NCBI GenBank assembly: GCA_963825595.1
Contig: CAWGUE010000010.1
Span: 186,001-250,000 of the forward strand
DNA: 64,000 bases
Direction: 5' to 3'
Origin: JARFQH01 sp963825595
GTDB taxonomy: Bacteria; Desulfobacterota; Desulfobacteria; Desulfobacterales; SG8-13
A program made the translations under genes and the position numbers. Of the stretch, positions 49,312 through 56,792 are shown one piece after another. The notes beneath the pieces were generated by a model, which did no database searches, was not told the origin of the DNA, and saw only the letters and a program-made list of their open reading frames with translations. How positions within the stretch are numbered: the first letter of the stretch is position 1; each line of letters starts with the position of its first letter.

Positions 49312-49823
49312 AATCTCCTCCTTGTGGATCGAAAAGAATGTTTCAATTTAAATTTCCTACGACATGTGGGCGCTAAACGGTTATCCGCCGCTGCCGGAGC
49401 AGCGGTGGATGCATTAAACAATGAGATATTTTAGCTTTCGAGGAGTTTTCATTCCCTCGGCTCTGATTCAGAATTTGCAATCAAAAATTCCCCGGCCCCT
49501 GGGGTAGTTCACATTGGCTCGATGTCGCGTACCTGGTTGCCCGAAGATCGACCCCGGAAACGTTATGAGGGAATATTATATCCGCAGTTGCCGCATAGTT
49601 CAAGACGTTGATCACTTCGCCCTTGAAACGGGTTCCTTTTTACTTGCCATGCGACCGGCCATGAATTACTTTACAATTCCGTTGTTTACGTGTTACGCCG
49701 CGACGGCTAACGACCATCGATAAATGCAGCAAAAGTCATGCCGATTCGGCCGGTTGCCATCCATTGGGCAGACCACACAACAGGCTTGGTTCTCGAGTAT
49801 TGGCTGCCGAGGGACATGAAAAA
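49312..49823. other. divergent intergenic region with a strong hairpin at 49383-49410
   Basis: 512 bases without a supported gene. ATCCGCCGCTGC at 49383 pairs with GCAGCGGTGGAT ending 49410 around a four-base loop, a 12-bp stem with one mismatch. It resembles the core of the hairpins at 23342 and 32118. A 69-codon ORF at 49514-49723 has no ribosome-binding site or family features. The coding frame of the next gene is open back to 49764, but the ATG at 49824 is preferred. Confidence 0.4.
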
Positions 49824-50138
49824 ATGTGGAATACCGATCCCAAAGACCGAAAACCAGAATACCCCTATTGTTTCGGAAAATTGAACACTGTTTTTCCCTT
49901 GGGTGACGACGGTCTCCGGCATACGCCTGAATCCTGCATGGTTTGCCGTTACAAAACCGAGTGTCTCCGGGAAGCGCTGAAAAATAGCGATGGAATTCAG
50001 GTGCGCGAGGAAAAACTTGACCGGACTTACAACGCCGGCATGGTCGGATTTCTGGAAAGGTGGTCCCGGAAAAAAGAGCTGCATCGGGAGAAACAGCAGA
50101 GGAAAAAGTCGAATGACGAGGAAAGGGGGGAATCATGA
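49824..50138 (+). CDS. small four-Cys protein upstream of pgk
   Basis: About 104 residues from the ATG at 49824. Cys16, Cys38, Cys41 and Cys47 (C-x21-C-x2-C-x5-C) suggest a zinc or Fe-S site: PYCFGKLNTVFPLGDDG and ESCMVCRYKTECLREAL are the blocks. The C-terminal half is helical and strongly charged (MVGFLERWSRKKELHREKQQ). Its stop overlaps the pgk start as ATGA, so it should be cotranslated with phosphoglycerate kinase. An upstream ATG at 49764 would add 20 residues. No named family is recognised. A regulatory or Fe-S role tied to glycolysis is conceivable but unsupported. Confidence 0.7.
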   Translation: MWNTDPKDRKPEYPYCFGKLNTVFPLGDDGLRHTPESCMVCRYKTECLREALKNSDGIQVREEKLDRTYNAGMVGFLERWSRKKELHREKQQRKKSNDEERGES

Positions 50139-51331
50139 AGACGATCAAAGACATTGACATCTCGAACAAGCGGGTGTTTATCCGGGTCGATTTCAACGTT
50201 CCGCTGGATGATAGCCAAAACATAACCGATGATTCCCGCATCAGAGCCGCACTGCCGACAATCGCTTATGCTCGAGACCAAGGAGCCCGGCTGGTTATTG
50301 CCAGTCACCTGGGCCGACCGAAGGGAAAGCCGGTGGCGTCATTCAGCCTGGCTCCGGTGGCTGTACGCCTGGCCGAACTGCTCGACGTGCATGTCGAAAT
50401 GGCCTCCGACTGCATCGGCGCTGCGGCACAATCGGCCATCGACGGCATCGGGCGCGGTGGCGTCGTCTTGTTGGAAAATTTGCGGTTCCATGCGGCAGAG
50501 CAAGAGAACGGTTCAGATTTTGCCAAATCCCTGGCGGCATTGTGTGATGTCTATATCAACGATGCCTTTGCGGTTTCCCATCGTGCCAACGCGTCTGTGG
50601 TTGCCATAACCGAATTTGTTCCAGTATCCGGTGCCGGCCTGTTGCTTGAAAAAGAGATGTCCTACTTTAAGATCGCCCTGGCCGATCCCCGCCGGCCCCT
50701 TGCGGCAGTTGTCGGGGGCGCGAAAGTGTCAACCAAACTCGCCGCCCTCAACAATATGCTGCAGCATGTCGACACGGTTATCGTCGGCGGCGCCATGGCG
50801 AACACCTTCTTGAAAAGCCTCGATATTGATGTCGGTAAATCAAAAGTGGAGAGCGATCTGGTGACCGCGGCCGGAGATGTGCTCCATACGGCCAAAGAGA
50901 AAGGCATCCGTTTTTATCTGCCAATCGACCTTATCGTCGCTCCGGAATTGACGGCACAGGCGCCGACCAAGATTGTCCCGGCTCAGGAAATACCCGCTGA
51001 TTGGATGGCGCTCGATATCGGGCCGGCCACGGCATTACTTTATCGGGAAGCACTGCAGGACGCCCGGACCATCATTTGGAACGGTCCCATGGGTGTGTTC
51101 GAGATCGATGCCTTCAGCCGCGGCACCACCGCAATGGCCGGCAGCATTGCAGCGGCTCATGCCCTGACAATCGTTGGTGGCGGCGACACGGACGCTGCCG
51201 TTCACAGGGCCGGCGAGACCGAGAGAATCTCTTTTATATCAACCGGTGGAGGCGCATTCCTCGAGCTTCTGGAAGGCAAGACGCTACCCGCCATCGCTGC
51301 CCTGAATGCTGCGGCAGAGCGACAATCGTAG
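50135..51331 (+). CDS. pgk: phosphoglycerate kinase
   Basis: Interconverts 1,3-bisphosphoglycerate and 3-phosphoglycerate in glycolysis and gluconeogenesis. 398 residues of normal length: RVFIRVDFNVPLDD (13-26), ASHLGRPKG (about 56-64), LLENLRFHAAEQENG (about 110-124), VGGAKVSTKL (about 190-199), and the nucleotide-binding GGGDTDAAVHRAG (about 348-360) with STGGGAFLELLEGK (about 370-383). The usual GGGDSxAAV reads GGGDTDAAV. The start overlaps the small Cys-containing gene by four bases. GAPDH and TPI genes are not adjacent. Confidence 0.96.
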   Translation: MKTIKDIDISNKRVFIRVDFNVPLDDSQNITDDSRIRAALPTIAYARDQGARLVIASHLGRPKGKPVASFSLAPVAVRLAELLDVHVEMASDCIGAAAQSAIDGIGRGGVVLLENLRFHAAEQENGSDFAKSLAALCDVYINDAFAVSHRANASVVAITEFVPVSGAGLLLEKEMSYFKIALADPRRPLAAVVGGAKVSTKLAALNNMLQHVDTVIVGGAMANTFLKSLDIDVGKSKVESDLVTAAGDVLHTAKEKGIRFYLPIDLIVAPELTAQAPTKIVPAQEIPADWMALDIGPATALLYREALQDARTIIWNGPMGVFEIDAFSRGTTAMAGSIAAAHALTIVGGGDTDAAVHRAGETERISFISTGGGAFLELLEGKTLPAIAALNAAAERQS

Positions 51332-51438
51332 AATTGGTTTTACCGGTACAACCCCGGATGCCGTGAGCGCTGGATGATTTTATCGTAGGTACCGGCGTAC
51401 CGGTTCGTGGTAAATGTCTCCAAAAACTTAAGGATAAA

Positions 51439-52179
51439 ATGACCCAACCAGATCACGGCAAGGCCAACTGGAAAGACTTCAGTCGGCGCTACTGGTTTTC
51501 GTTTGCTGCAATCGCTGTCGGCGTCCTGGTTCTGGGCTTCATTTACCGGGAAGCAATAGCGCACAACCTTAAGGCGATTTACCAACTGGTGACGGACAGG
51601 GACCAGGTTTCAGCCCTAATCTCCTCCAGCGGCATTTTTGCGCCGCTCGTGTTCATTGTCTTGCAGATTTTCCAGGTTATCTTTGCGCCTGTTCCCGGAG
51701 AAGCCACCGGATTTATCGGGGGCTACATTTTCGGCGCCGGAAAGGGGTTTCTTTTTTCGACGATCGGTTTATCCATCGGTTCCCTGATCAATCTCCTGAT
51801 CGGACGCTACCTCGGTAAACGGTTCATCCGACGGCACGTTCCTGCCCGTTACTTGGCGCGGTTTGACACATTCCTCAGGCATCAGGGGGCCATTGTCATA
51901 TTTATTCTGTTTGTTTTACCGGGATTTCCAAAGGACTATCTCTGCCTATTCCTGGGGCTGAGTAATCTGCCGATCAAATTGCTCATACTTATGGCAATGA
52001 TCGGGCGACTCCCCGGAACGCTAATGCTCAGCCTTCAGGGAGCCTTTCTGTTTGAAAAGAATTACGGGTGGCTGGCCGTTATGGCCGGTGCATCCCTGAT
52101 TATTGTTTTTCTGGCCTATCGATACCGGGATAGCCTGTATCGCTGGATTGAAAAGTTCAATCAAAACGAACCCGGATAA
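51439..52179 (+). CDS. VTT/TVP38-DedA family membrane protein
   Basis: Inner-membrane protein of 246 residues with about five or six spans (near 16-36, 62-84, 92-120, 150-170, 180-200, 210-228). The family block is APVPGEATGFIGGYIFGAGKGFLFSTIGLS (shortened here to APVPGEATGFIGGYIFG, about 76-92), followed by GRYLGKRFIRRHVP. The VVLPGFPKDYLCLFLG-like segment (FVLPGFPKDYLCLFLGL) is typical too. Relatives are implicated in lipid scrambling and membrane homeostasis. It follows pgk after 107 bases on the same strand. Confidence 0.88.
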   Translation: MTQPDHGKANWKDFSRRYWFSFAAIAVGVLVLGFIYREAIAHNLKAIYQLVTDRDQVSALISSSGIFAPLVFIVLQIFQVIFAPVPGEATGFIGGYIFGAGKGFLFSTIGLSIGSLINLLIGRYLGKRFIRRHVPARYLARFDTFLRHQGAIVIFILFVLPGFPKDYLCLFLGLSNLPIKLLILMAMIGRLPGTLMLSLQGAFLFEKNYGWLAVMAGASLIIVFLAYRYRDSLYRWIEKFNQNEPG

Positions 52180-52220
52180 GTGGTGAGGCCAATAATAGAT
52201 TGAAAGACCTATAAAATTCT

Positions 52221-52248
52221 TTGGGATGCATCAAGAATATGTTATAAT
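52221..52248 (+). promoter_or_regulatory. sigma-70-like promoter upstream of the unknown 355-residue gene
   Basis: TATAAT at 52243-52248, a perfect -10 match, with TTGGGA at 52221-52226 and a 16-base spacer. It lies about 60 bases before the GTG start at 52311 and within the only A/T-rich stretch of the gap. Confidence 0.55.
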
Positions 52249-52310
52249 TATAGCTACTTTAGTTGTATTCTGAAACATATTCATGCAAATGTGCAGGATA
52301 GGGGTAAACG

Positions 52311-53378
52311 GTGACATATTGGCGTGTCAGAGAAGAATTGAGTAAAGTCGATCGATTGAGGCGTTCCTATTACGAGCTGTTGCGGGACGAACTCGATCAT
52401 TTCCTCCTGAAGCATGCCCTGATAGATTCCTATTACAACTTTAAGCAGAGCGGCGCTGAATTTCCGTTTGTCGAAAAACGGGAACTCAAGCCCAGAGCCA
52501 GAATTCCGGACGTCGAATACAAGAACCAAAATACTTTTCTTTTGATATTCATCGAGGACACCCTGCCGGAGGTGCATAAGAAGTACATTCGCTTCTTCGA
52601 TGTCAACCGGACCACCAAGACCAATCTGCTGCAGTCAAAGAAACTGCCGCTTATCGACGGGATCGATATAAAGCATAAAAACCTCGAATCCGTGCATTTT
52701 TATAATTTCCTGAAAATATTGCTGCCCGTCGATTATGCGCTGCTGATCCAGAGGAATCCGGCGACCAAGTCAAAAAATCGCTACAGCCTGACCCACTATC
52801 ATGTCAGGATCGACTGGCCGATTGCCGATGCAGCTGAAGACCTGGCCCGCAATCTGCGATACATATCCAAGGATATCTACGAAAAAGGAGACAAGTACGC
52901 CGAGGATATTCAGAAAAAATTTTTCGAATACTACTGCCTGCCGGTCATGGCCGGCGGGAGGCGCACGGCTGCTATCGTGGCGGCCCAATACCTGAAAAGG
53001 ATTCCCTGCATTGCAACGGTTTACGCCGGCAGCAGTGAAAGTCGATCGTTAATCCGTATTTCCGAGAGGGGAGTGTCCAAGGCAATCCTGATGAAATTCA
53101 GCGAAAAAGAGCTCCAACAGGTCATTCAGGAAAACAATATGACCATGCGGACCTTCAAAAAGAATTACGTGGTGGTGAACAGCGGCAAGGGCAAGGAGTG
53201 CGTGTGCATTTTCCAGGCGACCTACGACTACACCGTTCATTCCCGCCCGCCCGAGGAGGGCAAGTTGAGGGACATAAAATTCGACCTATCCTGGCAGACG
53301 GTCGGTGGGCAGCATATTCTGCCCCTACCGGGTGTCTGGAAATACCCACCGCTATCGATCAACGTCATCTATTCCTGA
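52311..53378 (+). CDS. protein of unknown function, 355 residues
   Basis: Not recognised. The GTG start at 52311 follows AGGGG by a few bases. There is no signal peptide or membrane segment. The N-terminal third is helical and charged (SKVDRLRRSYYELLRDELDH), then RPRAR-type basic sequence leads to an alternation of strands (NTFLLIFIEDTLPEVHKKYI). Near residue 220 the line LPVMAGGRRTAAIVAAQYLK could be a nucleotide- or phosphate-binding turn. The C-terminus is rich in aromatic residues (LPLPGVWKYPPLSINVIYS). It has its own promoter-like sequence and stands alone between the VTT gene and a convergent acetyltransferase. Confidence 0.75.
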   Translation: MTYWRVREELSKVDRLRRSYYELLRDELDHFLLKHALIDSYYNFKQSGAEFPFVEKRELKPRARIPDVEYKNQNTFLLIFIEDTLPEVHKKYIRFFDVNRTTKTNLLQSKKLPLIDGIDIKHKNLESVHFYNFLKILLPVDYALLIQRNPATKSKNRYSLTHYHVRIDWPIADAAEDLARNLRYISKDIYEKGDKYAEDIQKKFFEYYCLPVMAGGRRTAAIVAAQYLKRIPCIATVYAGSSESRSLIRISERGVSKAILMKFSEKELQQVIQENNMTMRTFKKNYVVVNSGKGKECVCIFQATYDYTVHSRPPEEGKLRDIKFDLSWQTVGGQHILPLPGVWKYPPLSINVIYS

Positions 53379-53461
53379 TAATCATCGCTACAGATCCAGT
53401 TTCCAGAACGACAATTCATTCTTCCCGAATACCGCCCCCCGGTCCCAGATTGACGGCCCAT

Positions 53462-53947
53462 TTATTTCATATCCTTTATCATGGCGGTTTCATCGCAGTC
53501 GGGGAACTTTACGCAGATAATGCAATCCGACCAGATCTTTAGCGGCAGCTCCGACCTGTCGATTTCCCGGAAGCCGAATTTAAGGAAAAACCCCGGTTCA
53601 TAAGTAAGCGTGAACAGTTTGCGCGTTTTGAATTGCACGGCTTCGGCAACGACCGCCGTCGCGAGAGCGCGGCCGATTCCTCTTCCGCAGCAATCCGGAT
53701 GAACGGCCAGGGACCTTATTTCCGCCAGGTCTTCCCAGCAGAATTGAAGGGCGCAGCATCCCACCACTCGGTTTTCACCATGTTCCACGTAAACGAAAAA
53801 GTCTCTCACGTGATCATAGAGCTGGCTCAAGGGGCGCGCCAGCAGGGTTCCCCGGTTGCCATGGTACTGCAACAGTTTGTGGATGGCTTTGACATCTTGA
53901 ATGGTTGCTTTACGGATCATCCTCGATACTTTCGATTCATCGGTCAT
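53462..53947 (-). CDS. ArgA-like N-acetyltransferase
   Basis: GNAT acetyltransferase of about 161 residues from the ATG at 53947; the ATG at 53920 (MIRKATIQDVKAIHKLLQYH) is equally possible. Family blocks are LLARPLSQLYDHVRDFFVYV, GCCALQFCWEDLAEIRSLAV and the acetyl-CoA motif PDCCGRGIGRALATAVVAEA. This pattern, with WEDLAEIRSLAV, fits the short GNAT-type N-acetylglutamate synthases of delta-proteobacteria that start arginine synthesis. The frame is open to 54064 without plausible protein sequence. No other arg gene is near. Confidence 0.82.
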   Translation of the reverse strand: MTDESKVSRMIRKATIQDVKAIHKLLQYHGNRGTLLARPLSQLYDHVRDFFVYVEHGENRVVGCCALQFCWEDLAEIRSLAVHPDCCGRGIGRALATAVVAEAVQFKTRKLFTLTYEPGFFLKFGFREIDRSELPLKIWSDCIICVKFPDCDETAMIKDMK

Positions 53948-54341
53948 TCTCAATCGCTTAATTTTGCATGGTTCCGGGCTAGAAAATCGTCCCGAATGGC
54001 TACCATAACTGTTCTGATTTTGGCAACCACATTCAAGTGTACCGCCACATCCTGAAGGTTTCAAGTCGATATTGTAATCCGAATTACCGCTGCGGTGCGT
54101 TTCTTGTAATTACACATGCGATATATTTTCGAGTCAAACGGTTTTCCAGAGTGGTTCCAGGGTTCGAGAAATAATATCTCACTGAAATGGATTTGACTTG
54201 ATAACAGTCATTTGGGGCCAAAATTGTCGCCAGACGCAAATCAGCCAGATCATGATTTGATTTGCCAAAGCGGCTGCAGTTTATCCCATGGCACCGTATT
54301 TGCTCTTTTGCTCCGGGAATAATCACCCAAACAGAGGAGCA
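53948..54341. other. divergent intergenic region with a hairpin at about 54235-54265
   Basis: 394 bases. GCAAATCA near 54236 pairs with TGATTTGC ending about 54265, an 8-bp stem upstream of the secreted-protein gene. It was compared by eye with c-di-GMP (GEMM) riboswitches and does not match. GAGGAG at 54334-54339 is the ribosome-binding site for the ATG at 54342. Confidence 0.4.
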
Positions 54342-56450
54342 ATGGCGATGTCATCCTTTCGATCAAACACTCAATCGCCCAAATTCTTCAGAGTTGTCAT
54401 CACCCTTTCACTACTTGTTTTGTCATCTGTCCTCGTCGGCAACGTCTGCGCCGCAGACGTGACGTTGGCTTGGGATGAAAATTTGGATCCCGACGTGGAG
54501 ATTACCGGGTATCGGGTGTATTACGGTACCGACGGACTGACATTTGCGACTACGGGATGCGATGTAAACGGAACAAACTGCACCGTATCGGGATTGGCGC
54601 CCGGTCAAACATACTACTTTGTTGCCACGTCGTACAATGCTACCGGAGAGAGTGATCATTCCGATCCGCCGGTCAGCTATACGGTTCCCGTGAGCGTGTC
54701 GACGTATACGATCGTTGCTTCGGCCGGCGCCAACGGAAGTATTACGCCGTCCGGTTCGGTTGCCGTCAGCGGCGGTGGCAACCAGAACTTCACCATCGGT
54801 CCGAACAGCGGCTATCATGTTGACGATGTTATTGTCGACGGTGCTTCTATCGGGGCCGTCTCCTCCCACTCTTTCAACAGTGTCTCTGGCAACCACACGA
54901 TCGAGGCCCGTTTTGCTGCCGATGAAAACTCAAATGAAATTACGGCTTCGGCAGGCAGCGGCGGAAGTATTTCTCCGTCAGGTACGGTTGCAGTGAGCCA
55001 TGGTGGAAGCCAGAATTTCACTATTACCCCTGCAAGCGGTTACCAGATCGCCGATGTCAGGGTCGATGGCGTCTCTGTGGGAACGGCTTCAACGTACACG
55101 TTCAACAATGTATTCTCCGATTACACCATTTCGGCATTCTTTGCCCCTGTCTTCGTAACATACACAATTACGGCATCGGCCGGGAGCAACGGCGGCATTT
55201 CACCTTCGGGTATCATTCCGGTCGAGCAGGGGACGAATCAGAGCTTTGCGTTTGCGCCGGCTCCGGGATACCAGGTGGCTGATGTCCAGGTCAACCAGGT
55301 GTCGGTCGGTGCAGTGTCGAGCTATACTTTCACCAACGTTCAAGCCGACCAGACCATTACGCTCTCTTTTGCGCCCCTGGCACCGAACCTGGCGCCTGAA
55401 CGCCCGGGCCTCCTGTTGCCCGAAAACGACATCGACGAGATCGCGTTGACGCCTATGCTCGAAATTGCGGGCTTTTCAGATCCGAACCCCGGCGACATCC
55501 ACGGTGGCACCCGGTGGCAAGTTGCAGCCGACGGCAGTTTTGATCACCTCATCCTCGATATTGTCAGCGATATGCAAACCACCAACAATTACCTGCTCAG
55601 TCTTCAGGTTCCCCAGGGGGCCTTGAATGGGCTGCAAACGTATTACTGGCGGGCCATGGTAAAAGATGGCCGTGTCAGCGATTCAAAATGGTCCGATTGG
55701 TCTGCTTCGTATACGTTCACCACAGCGGCTGACGTGCATGTCGACGTCAACGCCAACGGCGTGCCGGATGAATTCGAACCAGATCTTTCTGATCTCGATG
55801 GCGACGGCCAAAATGACAACGATCAGCCCCTGATGCGGGTTTTAAAAACGAACGCCGGCGAGGCGCTGCTCGGCCTCAAGGCTGTGGAGGGTGTCAGCGA
55901 GATCAATCGTTTCACCCAGATCGACCCCGCCGGTATAATCGATTTGCCCCGGCCGGTCCTGCCCTACGGATTGATGAGTTTGAACGTCAATTTGGATCAA
56001 ATCGGCGGTACGGCACGATTTGAGCTTTACTTGCCTGAAAATCCCGATGAATCGGCCCGGTGGTATAAATATGACCCGATAAACGGCTGGTATGTATTTC
56101 CGGTCCGGATCATTGCGGGAAAATACCTTCTTGAAATTGTCGACGGCGGATTCGGCGATGCCGATGGCGTGGCAAACGGAACTATCGTCGATCCCATCGG
56201 TCTTGCAGACACAACGGCCGTGGTCACAGACATTTCTGGTATTGACACCGGAGAGTCGGGCAACACGTTGGATAAATTGATGAATACCTGTTTCATCCGG
56301 ACCACCATGCAACGGACATCCATGGTATCCTCCGGATCGCATGCCCAACAGATCGGAGCATGGTATATACTGTGTGGTATCCTGATTCTCGGATGGCTCG
56401 GTGTCTTGATCCGCAAAGCAAACGGAAGGGAGGGGTGCGACCGGCAGTAG
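54342..56450 (+). CDS. secreted/surface protein: fibronectin type III, three InlB-type repeats, C-terminal membrane anchor
   Basis: Extracellular or cell-surface protein of about 702 residues. From the ATG at 54342 (after GAGGAG) a signal peptide (FFRVVITLSLLVLSSVLVG, ending VCA-AD near 41) leads into a fibronectin type III domain (VTLAWDENLDPDVEITGYRV to about 125). Three tandem InlB B-type repeats of 70-75 residues follow (about 130-350), each beginning ITASAGxxGxISPSG. Then come a second beta-sandwich region, a Ca-binding-like DVNANGVPDEFEPDLSDLDG (about 485-505), and a domain with DGGFGDADGVANGTIVDP. The tail has CFIRTTMQ and a membrane span (IGAWYILCGILILGWLGVL) followed by basic residues. 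The tail layout recalls CFIAT-type and other C-terminal sorting signals. Likely adhesive; ligand unknown. Confidence 0.82.
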   Translation: MAMSSFRSNTQSPKFFRVVITLSLLVLSSVLVGNVCAADVTLAWDENLDPDVEITGYRVYYGTDGLTFATTGCDVNGTNCTVSGLAPGQTYYFVATSYNATGESDHSDPPVSYTVPVSVSTYTIVASAGANGSITPSGSVAVSGGGNQNFTIGPNSGYHVDDVIVDGASIGAVSSHSFNSVSGNHTIEARFAADENSNEITASAGSGGSISPSGTVAVSHGGSQNFTITPASGYQIADVRVDGVSVGTASTYTFNNVFSDYTISAFFAPVFVTYTITASAGSNGGISPSGIIPVEQGTNQSFAFAPAPGYQVADVQVNQVSVGAVSSYTFTNVQADQTITLSFAPLAPNLAPERPGLLLPENDIDEIALTPMLEIAGFSDPNPGDIHGGTRWQVAADGSFDHLILDIVSDMQTTNNYLLSLQVPQGALNGLQTYYWRAMVKDGRVSDSKWSDWSASYTFTTAADVHVDVNANGVPDEFEPDLSDLDGDGQNDNDQPLMRVLKTNAGEALLGLKAVEGVSEINRFTQIDPAGIIDLPRPVLPYGLMSLNVNLDQIGGTARFELYLPENPDESARWYKYDPINGWYVFPVRIIAGKYLLEIVDGGFGDADGVANGTIVDPIGLADTTAVVTDISGIDTGESGNTLDKLMNTCFIRTTMQRTSMVSSGSHAQQIGAWYILCGILILGWLGVLIRKANGREGCDRQ

Positions 56451-56499
56451 GTTGTCGGATACCTGCATTATCGACGCGAGCGGCGGCAGTCGGGAGAAA

Positions 56500-56520
56500 C
56501 CGGCAAGCCGCCGGCTTTTT
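56500..56520 (+). terminator. Rho-independent terminator of the secreted-protein gene
   Basis: CCGGC at 56500 pairs with GCCGG ending 56514 around a short loop, followed by CTTTTT. It lies 50 bases after the stop codon and before repeat copy C. The stem is only five pairs, so strength is moderate. Confidence 0.5.
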
Positions 56521-56590
56521 GATTCAAATACGAGTCCCGCTCGGAAGACTCGTCCGATCCCAATCCACGTATCTTGGAGAATGTAGGCGA

Positions 56591-56784
56591 GTGCCCATCC
56601 GCGTAAAAGTGGATGGGCACGATTGTAGTGTCCGATTCATAAATGAGAATTTTTTCTCTGGGCAAGGCCGCATCCGCCAAGCGGGATTTGACGGCAGGCG
56701 TAGCCTGGCTACGCTGAGGATCAAAACCCGCGGATAATCCCGCCATAGGCGGGACCCTGGGGAAAAAGGGCCATTTATGGACGG
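56591..56784. repeat. palindromic repeat element, copy C, with its hairpin
   Basis: The hairpin at 56591-56620 (GTGCCCATCC paired with GGATGGGCAC, a 10-bp perfect stem) is followed after seven bases by the element 56628-56784, which begins GTGTCCGATTCATAAATGAG and ends GGGCCATTTATGGAC. The element matches the reverse complement of copy A and, less well, copy B. The last bases (GGACGG) show one departure from the GGACAC seen at the other copies. Confidence 0.8.
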
Positions 56785-56792
56785 AAACTAGG

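Noticed and set aside
49514..49723. 69-codon ORF between the PA2779-like gene and the small Cys gene
   Set aside because: No ribosome-binding site, no conserved features and a less plausible frame than non-coding.
54200..54341. c-di-GMP (GEMM) riboswitch before the secreted-protein gene
   Set aside because: A hairpin and a GCCAAAGCGGC-like string are present, but the order and spacing of the conserved GEMM elements are absent.
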